Below are positions 1 through 8,668 of a stretch of DNA of 64,000 nt, one piece after another. Numbering within the stretch: position 1 is the first letter of the stretch; every line of letters starts with the position of its first letter. The notes under the pieces were generated by a model, which was not told the DNA's origin, ran no database searches, and worked only from the letters and a program-made list of their open reading frames with translations. Both the position numbers and the translations under genes were made by a program. Origin of the DNA: Rubellimicrobium sp. (lineage in GTDB: Bacteria; Pseudomonadota; Alphaproteobacteria; Rhodobacterales; Rhodobacteraceae); NCBI GenBank assembly GCA_019454835.1, contig JACFNP010000006.1, positions 24,043 through 88,042 of the forward strand, read 5' to 3'.

Positions 1-679
1 CGATGACATCATGCAGTTCGGCCATGGGCACCGAAGCCGCATGCCAGACCGGACGCGGGCCGATGGTCGCCGCCAGGTCGCGCCGGTCGCGTTCGTTGCA
101 GGGCAGCGGGCTGAGAAGCGGCTCGAAAGTGCCGGTCACCTCGATATGGTCGGGCTTGATCCCGAGGCGCTCGATCGTCTGCGCGGTCAGGTGATCGACG
201 GCCAGCATGTGGTGAAAGACCGGCAGCAGGCCGGACACCGCGCCGGGAATCCAGCCGCCTTCTGCAAGCGTCAGCGTCTGCTCGTCCGCATCGACCAGCA
301 GCCGCAGCATCGGGCGCTCGCGCATTTCGGACAGCAGCACCGGACGCAGCGGCGCCCCGGCCCAGACCAGCACATCGGGCCTGAACGCATCCAGAAACGC
401 CCGCACCGGCTGGCGGTAGTCGGGCGGCAGCGCGACGGTCAGCGGCCCGGAAGCGGGTTCGCCGGGATCGTCGAGCGTGACGACGATCCGCGCCTTCTGC
501 CCGTCGGCTGCCAGCGCCCCCGAAAGCGCGGGGATCAGCAGCGCGCCCTTCGAGCCGCTGCCGTGCAGCCAGACCAGTCGCTCGCCGGGGCCGAGCGCGG
601 GCCGCTCGGGCGGCGGCACGGCGGTATGTCCGCCACGCCGCAGCGCAAGCCAGGCCCCGAGCGTCAGCGACCGCGCCAC
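1..679 (-). CDS. Kdo-transferase (KdtA/WaaA)-like glycosyltransferase, 3' end outside window
   Basis: This partial gene reads leftward out of the window; about 226 codons of the N-terminal half are visible. I place the start at a GTG at 677-679, 10 bases after the stop of the DUF4170 gene, because no ATG lies in frame. The translation resembles the N-terminal Rossmann domain of 3-deoxy-D-manno-octulosonic-acid transferases: a VWLHGSGSKGAL segment near residue 36, VVTLDDP, VLVWAGAPLRPVLLSEM, LLVDADEQTL and VWHAAS near the window edge. Those enzymes add Kdo to lipid A at the inner membrane. Enzymes of the family normally carry a catalytic Glu in an HAxSxGE motif, and here the matching place reads HGSGSKGA without Glu. 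It may be a divergent or inactive paralog. Family membership is inferred, not certain. Confidence 0.6.
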   Translation of the reverse strand, partial: MARSLTLGAWLALRRGGHTAVPPPERPALGPGERLVWLHGSGSKGALLIPALSGALAADGQKARIVVTLDDPGEPASGPLTVALPPDYRQPVRAFLDAFRPDVLVWAGAPLRPVLLSEMRERPMLRLLVDADEQTLTLAEGGWIPGAVSGLLPVFHHMLAVDHLTAQTIERLGIKPDHIEVTGTFEPLLSPLPCNERDRRDLAATIGPRPVWHAASVPMAELHDVI

Positions 680-689
680 GACCGCCCCG

Positions 690-932
690 TCAGCCCATTT
701 CCTCGGTCGAGGCCGCTGCCGATTCCTCGTCGCGCAGGCGGTGGATATGGGCGATGAAATAGCGCGTATGCGCATCGTCCACCGTCCGGTGCGCCTCGGC
801 CTTCCAGGCGTCATAGGCGCTGGCATGGTCGGGGAAGATGCCGACGACGTGGATCTTCGCGGGGTCGCGGAACTCGGTGCGCGCCGGATCGACCAGCTCT
901 CCGCCAAAGACCAGATGCAGCCGTTGGGCCAT
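690..932 (-). CDS. DUF4170 family small protein
   Basis: An 80-residue protein starting MAQRLHLVFGGELVDP. The start is fixed by a CAGGAGAAG ribosome-binding site just upstream; a longer reading to 1004 has no support. The sequence matches the DUF4170 family of small soluble alphaproteobacterial proteins, with the typical FGGELxDP start, a central VVGIFPDHASAYDAWKAEAHRTVDDA segment (seen here at about residues 29-54, quoted as key words only) and a charged tail. Its function is unknown. It lies directly upstream of the Kdo-transferase-like gene with a 10-base gap, so the two are probably co-transcribed, and a link to lipopolysaccharide assembly is inferred only from that. Confidence 0.85.
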   Translation of the reverse strand: MAQRLHLVFGGELVDPARTEFRDPAKIHVVGIFPDHASAYDAWKAEAHRTVDDAHTRYFIAHIHRLRDEESAAASTEEMG

Positions 933-1020
933 GTTCTTCTCCTGTATCGTCGCGTCGGGCGCGACACTTAGGCGGTAGGATTCTGCGGTCAAGCGGGACG
1001 GCACCCGTCAGCAAGGCTAT

Positions 1021-1197
1021 CGCATTTGCCCGTCATGCGGCGAGCCGTCTCCGGATTTCCCCCCTTCGGTCGTGCGCAGCACGACCGGCGCCCGCCCCGC
1101 CCCCCAGGGCGGGCGCATCCGCGCCCACCCCCGGTGCGGGCGCCGGTCATGCTGCCCCACCGTTGCAACACGCGGGCTGCCGCGCCGGGCAAATGCG
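1021..1197. repeat. Rep-C copy 1, element with 12-bp inverted ends
   Basis: This fills most of the 280-base gap between DUF4170 and the YcjF gene. Its ends are perfect 12-bp inverted repeats, CGCATTTGCCCG at 1021-1032 and CGGGCAAATGCG at 1186-1197. The core 1060-1175 is identical to 49900-50015 except for one base at 1168. Inside the core a 13-bp inverted repeat (GACCGGCGCCCGC at 1083-1095 with its complement at 1137-1149) and a GC-rich hairpin predict a strong fold. I see no coding content and no clear target duplication. Confidence 0.85.
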
Positions 1198-1212
1198 GTC
1201 ACCCTGCGCCCG

Positions 1213-2208
1213 TCACGCGCCCTCGCCGCCGAACAGCCCCTTGAGCGCCCGCCCGGACAGTGCGGCCACGCCGGGCCTCGGGCGGGTGCGGAACGGCAGC
1301 GGGCGGCAGACCTCCATCGCCGCCACGCCCGCACGCACCGTCAGCGCGCCGTTCGCGGCCCCCTCGCCGAAGCGGCGCGAGAGCTTCGACAGCACCGAGC
1401 CGCCCGCCAGCGGTGCCAGCAGGTCGTCGCCCATCGCCAGCGCCCCCGCCGCCGCCAGATGCACCAGCACCGCCCGCATCAGCCGGGCCGAGCCGATCCA
1501 GCCGCCGCGCCCGCCGTAGATGACCGCCAGCGCACGGACCATGCGCAGGTTCACCCAGAGCACCGCCATCACATCCAGCAGCGCCAGCGGCACCACGGCG
1601 GTCAGCAGCGCCACCTGGCGGGCGGCGGCCTCGATCACCCGTTCGGCCTCGCGGTCGAGGGGCACGAGCAGCAGGTTCTCGGCCAGACCCAGCGCGCCCT
1701 CGGCGTCGTGCTGTTCGGGCAGCGCCGCCGCCACCCGCGCCCGCGCGGCGCCCGTTTCCTCGCGCCCGGCGTAAAGCTGCGCGACCCCGGCGGCCACCTC
1801 GCGCGCCAGCCGGGCGTCGCCGCCCGACAGCGCTGCCGCCGCGCGGCCCTGCATGGCCTCGAGCCGGGCAAGGCGCAGGTAGCCGAACCCCTCGCGCGCG
1901 GCGATCACCAGCGCGAGCAGCGCCAGCGCCACGCTCAGCACGCCTGCAAGCCATCCCAGCACCGGAACGCGCGCGGCCAGCGCCGTCACCCAGTCCCAGG
2001 CGGCCAGCGACAGCACCAGCAGCGCCAGCGCCGAGAACACCGCCCAGAACGCCCGCGCGAGCCGCCCCGAGCGCCGCGACAGCCCCTTTGCCGCGCGCGC
2101 CATCGCCAGCGGCGGGTCTCCCTCGTCCACCGCAGGCGCGGCCTCGGGTGCGGGGGCGTCGCCGTCCCAGTCGCGCAGAAGCGGCGCGCGCTTGTCGGTG
2201 CCGGTCAT
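1213..2208 (-). CDS. ycjF: YcjF family membrane protein (DUF697, TIGR01620)
   Basis: A 331-residue inner-membrane protein. A charged Pro/Ala-rich N-terminus is followed by two close transmembrane segments at about residues 52-100 (FWAVFSALALLVLSLAAWDW, then VLGWLAGVLSVALALLALVI) and a C-terminal DUF697-type domain with a further hydrophobic stretch (QVALLTAVVPLALLDVMAVL). Length and layout match YcjF. The function is not established; in enterobacteria it is paired with YcjX in a stress-linked operon. Here the start overlaps the stop of the YcjX gene by 4 bases, so the pair is translationally coupled. Confidence 0.85.
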   Translation of the reverse strand: MTGTDKRAPLLRDWDGDAPAPEAAPAVDEGDPPLAMARAAKGLSRRSGRLARAFWAVFSALALLVLSLAAWDWVTALAARVPVLGWLAGVLSVALALLALVIAAREGFGYLRLARLEAMQGRAAAALSGGDARLAREVAAGVAQLYAGREETGAARARVAAALPEQHDAEGALGLAENLLLVPLDREAERVIEAAARQVALLTAVVPLALLDVMAVLWVNLRMVRALAVIYGGRGGWIGSARLMRAVLVHLAAAGALAMGDDLLAPLAGGSVLSKLSRRFGEGAANGALTVRAGVAAMEVCRPLPFRTRPRPGVAALSGRALKGLFGGEGA

Positions 2209-3605
2209 CGCAGCAGGTCTCCGATCAGGAACTCGGCGGCCCGGTCGAGGCGGATATGCGGCGGCCCCTCGCCCGGTCGCAGCGTCAGCGGCGCGGGGGC
2301 GAAATCGGCAAGCGTGTGGTCGCCGCCGGGCCAGTCCGCCGTGCCGTCGCGCGCGGGGGCAAGCAGGCTGCGCGGGTCTTCGGGCAGGTCGCCGGGATGA
2401 AAGGCCACCTGCCGCCCCGAGGCAAGCCTGCCGCGCACCACCGGCACCGCCTGCCCGTTTTCGCGCAATTCGTCCTCGACCGTGGCGCGCAGCGCGGCAA
2501 TCGCCATCGCCGAGGTGCGCGCCCCGGCGAAATCGGCGCGGTCCTTCGCCTCGCGCAGCAGGGCTTCGGTCAGCGCGGCAAGGCGCGGGTGCTGGCTGCT
2601 GTGCAGATGGTCGGCGCGGGTGGCGGCCAGCAGGACGCGCTCGATCCGCCGCAACCCGACCAGCCGCGCCAGCCAGGCCGAATGTCCGGGCCGGAACGCC
2701 GCCATCAGCCCGGCCATGGTGCGGCGCAGATCCTCGAACGCCGCAGGCCCGGCGGCCAGCGCGCCCAGCACGTCGACCAGAACCACCTGCCGGTCGATCC
2801 GGGCGAAATGGTCGCGGAAGAAGGGCGTGACGATCCGCGCCCGGTAGGCGTCATAGCGGCGCGCACATTCCCGCCAGAGCGAGCGGCGCCCGGCGTCCGG
2901 TGCCTCGGGCAGCGGTGCGAAGGTCAGCGCGGGCGAGCCTTCCAGATCGCCGGGCAACAGGAACCGCCCCGGCGAGAGGTCCGAGAACCCCGCCGCCCGC
3001 GCCGCCTCGAGATGCGCGCGCCACGCCCGCGCCAGCGTGTCGGCGGCCACCGGGTCGAAGGGCGCCGCCGGATCGGTGGCGGCCAGCGCGGCAAGATACT
3101 CCCCGGCACCGGGCCTGCCCGGCAGGCGGGACAGCACCCCGGCCGACCATTCGGCAAAGCCGCGCTCCATCAGGCCAAGGTCAAGCAGCCATTCGCCCGG
3201 ATAATCGACGATATCGAGATGCAGCCTGCGCGCCCCGCGCCACAGGCCCGACACCCCGCGCGGCGCCAGTCGGAACGACAGTCGCAACTGGCTGATGCGG
3301 CGGGTGCCTTCGGGCCAGGCCGGTTCGGGTGCGGTCAGCCGGGCAAGATGATCCTCGAAGGCGAACCGCGCCACGGTGTCGTCGGGCTGCGGTTGCAGCC
3401 ATGCGGCCTCGATGGTGCCGTCGGCGGCGGCCAGAAGCTGCGGCATCCGGCCCCGGTCCATGAGATTGGCGACCAGCGAGGTGATGAACACCGTCTTGCC
3501 CGCCCGCGACAGGCCGGTGACGCCGAGGCGCACCACGGGATCGGCAAGGCCGAGCTGGCTGGCCAGCCCCTCGCCCAGATCGCCGATCCATGTTCCCGCA
3601 CCCAC
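2205..3605 (-). CDS. ycjX: YcjX-family P-loop NTPase (DUF463)
   Basis: A 466-residue cytosolic P-loop protein. The Walker A motif GLSRAGKT is near residue 30, and a typical DUF463 body follows with DIVDYPGEWLLDLGLM near residue 130 and VVLVDVLGALAAGPAAFEDL in the middle. The size fits the YcjX family, for which GTP-dependent activity is proposed but no physiological role is settled. The start is a GTG at 3603-3605; the next ATG lies beyond the P-loop. It is the first gene of the ycjX-ycjF pair. The DNA upstream holds Rep-B and a MITE-A insertion rather than an obvious promoter. Confidence 0.88.
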   Translation of the reverse strand: MGAGTWIGDLGEGLASQLGLADPVVRLGVTGLSRAGKTVFITSLVANLMDRGRMPQLLAAADGTIEAAWLQPQPDDTVARFAFEDHLARLTAPEPAWPEGTRRISQLRLSFRLAPRGVSGLWRGARRLHLDIVDYPGEWLLDLGLMERGFAEWSAGVLSRLPGRPGAGEYLAALAATDPAAPFDPVAADTLARAWRAHLEAARAAGFSDLSPGRFLLPGDLEGSPALTFAPLPEAPDAGRRSLWRECARRYDAYRARIVTPFFRDHFARIDRQVVLVDVLGALAAGPAAFEDLRRTMAGLMAAFRPGHSAWLARLVGLRRIERVLLAATRADHLHSSQHPRLAALTEALLREAKDRADFAGARTSAMAIAALRATVEDELRENGQAVPVVRGRLASGRQVAFHPGDLPEDPRSLLAPARDGTADWPGGDHTLADFAPAPLTLRPGEGPPHIRLDRAAEFLIGDLLR

Positions 3606-3672
3606 CCGTCACCCCGTATCCGGCCTTCGGCGAAGATAGGGGGCAAGGGGCCGGATGTGTAGGGTGCGCCTC

Positions 3673-3922
3673 GGAGCGGGTCGCGGTTTCGGGGAATCGA
3701 CGGACCCGCTCTGGCACCTTGTTCTTGCGCATTGTCGCGGGCGTCAAATGCGGGGCAATCGGGTGCAGATTATATTTCGTCATTGCGAGGCGAAGCCGAA
3801 GCAACCCCGACCGCTCGTGCACGACATCGGGGTTGCTTCGTCGGCTTCGCCTCCTCGCAATGACGGGATTTGCCGTTCACCCGATTGCCCTGGCGTCAAA
3901 TGTTTCCATTTGACTGCGACAT
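3673..3922. repeat. Rep-B copy 1, split by a MITE-A insertion
   Basis: The two halves, 3673-3750 and 3903-3922, together match the reverse complement of 58720-58821. Features shared with that intact copy are the inverted GAGCGGGTC / GACCCGCTC arms, GCATTGTCGCGGGCG and a CAAATG-CATTTG palindrome. The halves are separated by MITE-A copy 1, whose insertion duplicated GGCGTCAAATG. This accounts for most of the 320-base gap between ycjX and argF. No gene is seen in it. Confidence 0.85.
3751..3891. mobile_element. MITE-A copy 1 with 11-bp target duplication
   Basis: A 141-bp non-coding palindromic element. Its outer ends are inverted repeats (GGGGCAATCGGGTG at 3752-3765, with complement CACCCGATTGCCC at 3878-3890). 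Its core, starting CGTCATTGCGAGG at 3778 and ending CCTCGCAATGACGG, is itself a large inverted repeat around ACCCCGA and TCGGGGT. It is flanked by GGCGTCAAATG at 3740-3750 and again at 3892-3902. This is the clearest of the eight copies because the uninterrupted target is present at 58.7 kb. Confidence 0.85.
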
Positions 3923-3925
3923 GCC

Positions 3926-4852
<927 letters not shown>

Positions 4853-4913
4853 GTCGCGGTTCCTGTTGCGGCCGGGGAGGGGGCGCTGCCCCCGGCGCGG
4901 ATGCGCCTCCCCC

Positions 4914-4941
4914 GGAGTATTTCGGCAAGGATGAAGGGTCA
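4914..4941 (-). repeat. Rep-D copy 1, starting at the argD stop codon
   Basis: Read on the minus strand this is TGACCCTTCATCCTTGCCG followed by AAATACTCC and a G/C-rich arm, in which GGGGGCAGCGCCCCC at about 4880-4894 can pair. The TGA is the argD stop. The same word order occurs at the allE stop at 36204. A role as a terminator or attenuator between argD and argF is inferred from position and the hairpin. Confidence 0.6.
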
Positions 4942-6120
4942 GGGCACTTTCGCAAGGGCGGTGGCGGCGCGATCGAGACGGGCAAGGCCCTCGGTGATGT
5001 CCGCGTCGGGGATGTTCAGCGCGGGCAGGATGCGCACGACGCCATCGGCGGCGGGCACGACAAGAACCTGCGCGTCATAGCCTGCCGCGACCACATCGGC
5101 GGGCGGGCGGCGACATTCGAGGCCGAGCATGAGGCCGCTGCCGCGCACGCCCGCGAACACCGCCGGATGCGTGGCGACCAGCCCTTCCAGGCCCTGCCGC
5201 AGCAGCCCCGCCTTGCGGCGCACCTCGGGCAGGAAACCGGGTTCGGTCATGGTCTCGACCACCCGCGCGGCCACCGCGCAGGCCAGCGGGTTGCCGCCGT
5301 AGGTGGAACCGTGGCTGCCCGCCGTCATCGCGGCTGCCGCCTGTTCGGTGGCCAGCACGGCGCCGATGGGAAAGCCGCCGCCGATGCCCTTGGCCACCAT
5401 CATGATGTCGGGGGTGATGCCCGCCCATTCATGCGCGAACAGCCTGCCGGTGCGGCCCATGCCGCATTGCACCTCGTCGAGGATCAGCAGTGCGCCGGTT
5501 TCGTCGCACAACTCGCGGACCCGGCGCAGGTCTTCGTCGGGCAGCGGGCGGATGCCGCCCTCGCCCTGCACGGGTTCGAGGATCACCGCGCCGATGCCGG
5601 GCTGCCGGATCGCCTGCTCCAGCGCCGCCATGTCGCCCCAGGGCAGATGCACGAAGCCGGGCAGCAGCGGCGCGAAACCCTCGGTCATCTTGGGGGTGCC
5701 GACGGCGGCGATGGCGGCGGCGGAACGGCCGTGGAAGGCGCCCTCGAAGGCGATGATCGTGCTGCGTTCGGGCGCCCCCGCGGCGTGCCAGTGCCGCCGG
5801 GCCATCTTCACCGCAAGCTCCATCGCCTCGGTGCCGGAGTTGGTGAAAAAGCAGGTGTCGGCGAAGGTATGTTCCACCAGCAGCGCGGCGAGCCGTTCCT
5901 GTTCGGGGATGTGGTAGAGGTTCGAGACATGCCAGAGGCGCCCGGCCTGCGCGGTCAGCGTGGCGATCAGATCGGGGTTCGCATGACCCAGCGCGTTCAC
6001 CGCGATCCCGGCGCCGAAATCCAGAAAGCGCCTGCCGTCCGTGGTGGTGATCCAGGCGCCTTCGCCATGGGCAAAGGCCAGCGGGGCGCGGTTGTAGGTG
6101 GGCAGGATTTCGGGGATCAT
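4939..6120 (-). CDS. argD: Acetylornithine aminotransferase
   Basis: A 393-residue PLP-dependent class III aminotransferase converting N-acetylglutamate semialdehyde to N-acetylornithine in arginine synthesis. The PLP lysine is in [15 protein letters not shown] near residue 244, preceded by the aspartate of [28 protein letters not shown] near residue 100 binds the cofactor phosphate. I start at the ATG of [13 protein letters not shown] (6118-6120), where the family similarity begins, preceded by AGGAC. The longer reading to 6156 adds only 12 unsupported residues. Members of this family can also act on succinyl-diaminopimelate. Confidence 0.93.
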   Translation of the reverse strand: MIPEILPTYNRAPLAFAHGEGAWITTTDGRRFLDFGAGIAVNALGHANPDLIATLTAQAGRLWHVSNLYHIPEQERLAALLVEHTFADTCFFTNSGTEAMELAVKMARRHWHAAGAPERSTIIAFEGAFHGRSAAAIAAVGTPKMTEGFAPLLPGFVHLPWGDMAALEQAIRQPGIGAVILEPVQGEGGIRPLPDEDLRRVRELCDETGALLILDEVQCGMGRTGRLFAHEWAGITPDIMMVAKGIGGGFPIGAVLATEQAAAAMTAGSHGSTYGGNPLACAVAARVVETMTEPGFLPEVRRKAGLLRQGLEGLVATHPAVFAGVRGSGLMLGLECRRPPADVVAAGYDAQVLVVPAADGVVRILPALNIPDADITEGLARLDRAATALAKVP

Positions 6121-6313
6121 GGCATGTCCTGAAGGATAAGGCGCCCTTGGTGCCAAGGCGGAAAGGCGCTGTCAATGTGACGGGGAATCGGCAGGATACC
6201 CGCCTGCGGCGGGTGGCAACGTCAGCGACGACGTCGGATCGGCGAGGGGAGATGCGCGCGGATCATGTCGCCTGATACGACGACGCCGGGGCGAGGTGAA
6301 GGGCAATTTCGTT

Positions 6314-6455
6314 CAGTGCGGTCGGGGGAGCGGTGTATTCCGTCATTGCGAGAAGGCGAAGCCGACGAAGCAACCCCGATGTTGTGTGTGAGCGGTCGGG
6401 GTTGCTTCGGCTTCGCCTCGCAATGACGGAATACCCCGTTTCCCCCATTGCCCCC
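6314..6455. mobile_element. MITE-A copy 2 with 12-bp target duplication
   Basis: The core palindrome runs 6341-6428. The flanks are GGCAATTTCGTT at 6302-6313 and 6456-6467, a perfect 12-bp direct repeat. The outer inverted ends are more decayed than in copy 1. The 440-base gap between argD and gcrA therefore holds this element plus the gcrA leader. A GATTC (GANTC, CcrM-type) site lies at 6477-6481 in that leader. Confidence 0.8.
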
Positions 6456-6561
6456 GGCAATTTCGTTGCTTGCCTTGATTCCCGCACCGCCGGGATGTAT
6501 CTCGCCAAGGCCCTGCGGCGGAGCCGGTGTCACGGGCCCTGCCATCTCCGAGGAGAATTCC

Positions 6562-7134
6562 ATGTCCTGGACCGACGAGCGAGTCGAGTTGCTCAAGCGC
6601 ATGTGGAGCGAAGGCCAGTCGGCCAGCCAGATCGCCAAGGAACTGGGCGGCGTGACCCGCAATGCCGTCATCGGCAAGGTGCACCGGCTGGGCCTGTCGA
6701 ACCGCGCGGGTGCCGCCACCGCCGAGGCGCCTGCCGCCGCCGCGCCCGAAACCGTGGCGGCGGCTGCACCGGCGCCCGATCCCGTCGATGACGACCCGGC
6801 GGACACCGCTGCCGGGGATGCCGAGGTCGCGGTGGAGACCGCCCTGCCTGCCCGCGCGCAGATCGTGCCCGCCGGGCGGCCGCTGCCGCCGCAACCAAGC
6901 CATAACGAGATTTCGCCCGAGGCGCTGGCCCGCGTCACCGAGGTCGAGAAGGTGGCGCGCAAGCTGTCGTTGATGGAGCTGACCGAAAAGACCTGCAAAT
7001 GGCCGGTCGGCGATCCGGCGACGCCGAACTTCTGGTTCTGCGGCCTGCCGGTCCAGCCCGGCAAACCCTATTGCGAGGCCCATGTCGGCGTCGCCTTCCA
7101 GCCGATGAGCGCGCGCCGCGACCGCAGGCGGTGA
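6562..7134 (+). CDS. gcrA: GcrA cell-cycle regulator
   Basis: A 190-residue DNA-binding regulator that in Caulobacter recruits sigma70 RNA polymerase to promoters carrying CcrM-methylated GANTC sites. The N-terminal winged-helix part is plain, SWTDERVELLKRMWSEG then SASQIAKELGG and TRNAVIGKVHRLGL. An Ala/Pro-rich linker occupies residues 52-115. A C-terminal polymerase-binding region holds CKWPVGDP, FWFCG and PYCEAH. The start is set by the AGGAG at 6551-6555. The gene is monocistronic between two MITE-A elements. Confidence 0.95.
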   Translation: MSWTDERVELLKRMWSEGQSASQIAKELGGVTRNAVIGKVHRLGLSNRAGAATAEAPAAAAPETVAAAAPAPDPVDDDPADTAAGDAEVAVETALPARAQIVPAGRPLPPQPSHNEISPEALARVTEVEKVARKLSLMELTEKTCKWPVGDPATPNFWFCGLPVQPGKPYCEAHVGVAFQPMSARRDRRR

Positions 7135-7147
7135 GGCCGGGGTCGGC

Positions 7148-7233
7148 CGTCATTGCGAGGAGCCGCAGGCGACGAAGCAACCCCGATGTTGTGCGCGAGC
7201 GGTCGGGGTTGCTTCACTTCGTTCGCAATGACG
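7148..7233. mobile_element. MITE-A copy 3, core only
   Basis: Only the inner palindrome is recognisable, CGTCATTGCGAGG to CGCAATGACG, with the AGCAACCCCGA / TCGGGGTTGCT arms. It lies 13 bases after the gcrA stop and just before the stop of the converging small gene at 7241. It can form a long hairpin and may serve as a bidirectional terminator. No target duplication is visible. Confidence 0.7.
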
Positions 7234-7240
7234 AAGATGG

Positions 7241-7441
7241 TTACCCGTTCAGCCTCTTGATCTGCCGGTGCAGCCACACGTCGAACCGGCGCGAGGCGGC
7301 GGGATCGCTGTGGCGCAGGGCCACACAGGCGCGGCCGGCGATGCGGCAGGCGCGGTCCACCTCGCCCGCCACGGCCAGCGCCTCGAGCGTTTCCAGCAGC
7401 AGCGGCACCAGCGTGGCCTCCGTGGTCGCGGGCGTGGTCAC
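7241..7441 (-). CDS. Small conserved hypothetical protein
   Basis: A 66-residue predicted alpha-helical protein with three cysteine/charged patches (EVDRACRIAGRACVALRHSD, then RRFDVWLHRQIKRLNG). I do not recognise a family. The start overlaps the stop of the Nfu_N/MIP18 fusion gene by 4 bases (ATGA), which argues that it is translated. It is the last gene of the minus-strand NO-stress operon, so a role in iron-sulfur repair or NO tolerance is a guess from context only. Confidence 0.65.
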   Translation of the reverse strand: MTTPATTEATLVPLLLETLEALAVAGEVDRACRIAGRACVALRHSDPAASRRFDVWLHRQIKRLNG

Positions 7442-8094
7442 CAGCCCTCGCCCTCGGGGATGCCGAAATGGGCCTTGGCGATCGAGGTCATCATCTCGGG
7501 CCCCCAGCGCGGATCATGGGTCAGTTCGACCTCAGCGGTCTCGATCCCGTCGGCGGACAGCGCGGCTTCGCGCGCGCCGCTCATCAGATAGTTGGTGGCC
7601 GGGCAGCCCGGTGTCGTGGTCGTCATCAGCACCTTGGCGCCGCCCTCACCGTCGAACGACACGTCGTAGATCAGGCCGAGATCGAGGATGTTGAAGCCCA
7701 GTTCGGGGTCGATCACCTGGCGGATCGCCTCGCGCACCTGGGTCATGGTGGCGGATTCGTTCGGGTCGCCCACGGCGGAAAAGCGGTCCTTCGGGGTCTC
7801 GGCATCGCCCGGTGCCTCGAGTGCTCCGGCGCCGGTCAGGTAATGCTCCATGATCGCGCCCAGCACGGCGGGCTTCAGATGCGCCCAGTCGCCGCGCGTC
7901 TGGGTCACGCCGATCCAGTCGGAGCCGAGAACCACGCGGGTCACGCCCTCGACCCCGAACAGGCGGTGGGCGAGGGGGGATTGCGCGGCGGCCTCGCGGG
8001 TCGAGGCGTCGAAGCTGCCCGAGGCCAGCACCTGCCGTCCGGGCAGGAATTTCAGCGTGGCGGGGTCCGAGGTTGCTTGGGTTTCGATGAACAT
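7438..8094 (-). CDS. Nfu N-terminal domain fused to MIP18/DUF59 domain
   Basis: A 218-residue protein. The start MFIETQATSDP at 8092-8094 begins an Nfu_N scaffold domain at about residues 1-88, with LKFLPGRQVL, SPLAHRLFGVEGVTRVV and GSDWIGVTQ. A linker leads to a MIP18 (DUF59, PaaD-like) domain at about residues 118-200 with VIDPELGFNILDLGLIYDV and the TTTTPGCPATNYLM cysteine motif. Nfu_N is usually joined to a CxxC NifU domain, which is missing here. Both domains belong to iron-sulfur cluster assembly or transfer. Position in an operon opposite an NsrR-type regulator suggests Fe-S repair under NO stress. Confidence 0.85.
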   Translation of the reverse strand: MFIETQATSDPATLKFLPGRQVLASGSFDASTREAAAQSPLAHRLFGVEGVTRVVLGSDWIGVTQTRGDWAHLKPAVLGAIMEHYLTGAGALEAPGDAETPKDRFSAVGDPNESATMTQVREAIRQVIDPELGFNILDLGLIYDVSFDGEGGAKVLMTTTTPGCPATNYLMSGAREAALSADGIETAEVELTHDPRWGPEMMTSIAKAHFGIPEGEGW

Positions 8095-8135
8095 GGGCTT
8101 GCCTGTCAGCAGGGGGAGTATCCGAAGGGGCGGGG

Positions 8136-8657
8136 TCAGTCCGCCTTCTTGCGGATGAAGATGCGGTAGCTTTCGCCGCCGTCCTCGAAATCGCCGTGCC
8201 ATGCGTGGCCCAGCGCCTCGAGTTCGGGAATCAGGATCGGCGGCTTGCGGCACAGCAGGGCCGAGACGACATCGCCTGGCGCGGCGGCCTCGATGTCGGC
8301 GATCACCTTCTGCATGGGTTCAGGCGGCGGCAGGTCGCGGTAATCGTTCGACACGACCGGCGCGGGCCAGTCGCCGGTGCCGGTGGCGGTGGCGGCGGGC
8401 GCCGGGGCGGGCGCGGCGGCAGCGGCGCCGGTCGGGGTGAACAGCACCTCCCAGTCGCCGTCGCCGATGTCGCGCTCGGAATGGTCGAATCCCCGCTTGC
8501 CCAGCACCGAGAACAGCGGCACCGGCTTGAAGCTGGCGATCAGGCGCAGCCCCTGGCCGGGTTCGAGCTTTTCAACCGCGGCCATGATGTCGCCGAACGG
8601 CTCGCCTCCGGCGATGAGGATGGGGCGAACGTCGAGGTCAACATAGGTGGTTGTCAC
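8136..8657 (-). CDS. Two-domain DUF2249 protein
   Basis: A 173-residue protein with two DUF2249 units joined by an Ala/Pro linker: residues 1-75 (VDLDVRPILIAGGEPFGDIM, GLRLIASFKPVPLFSVLGKRGF) and about 105-173 (DYRDLPPPEPMQKVIADIE, then PELEALGHAW). The start is GTG at 8655-8657 with AGGAG 8 bases upstream; no ATG fits. DUF2249 proteins have a TusA-like fold and often sit beside NO and denitrification genes, but their reaction is unknown. The gene lies 11 bases after the membrane protein gene in the same operon. A degenerate Rep-D-like sequence follows its stop. Confidence 0.83.
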   Translation of the reverse strand: MTTTYVDLDVRPILIAGGEPFGDIMAAVEKLEPGQGLRLIASFKPVPLFSVLGKRGFDHSERDIGDGDWEVLFTPTGAAAAAPAPAPAATATGTGDWPAPVVSNDYRDLPPPEPMQKVIADIEAAAPGDVVSALLCRKPPILIPELEALGHAWHGDFEDGGESYRIFIRKKAD

Positions 8658-8668
8658 GGATTTCTCCT

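Noticed and set aside
11..757. Long plus-strand reading frame over the Kdo-transferase-like gene
   Set aside because: Arg/Gln-rich translation typical of an antisense frame in high-GC DNA; the minus strand gives a family-like protein and a logical operon with DUF4170.
1072..3662. Plus-strand frames of 442 and 524 codons opposite ycjF and ycjX
   Set aside because: Low-complexity Arg/Gly/Pro composition and no domains; the minus-strand YcjX and YcjF proteins have clear motifs, including a P-loop.
6121..6156. N-terminal extension of argD to 6156
   Set aside because: The extra 12 residues match nothing in the family, and a ribosome-binding site precedes the ATG at 6118-6120.
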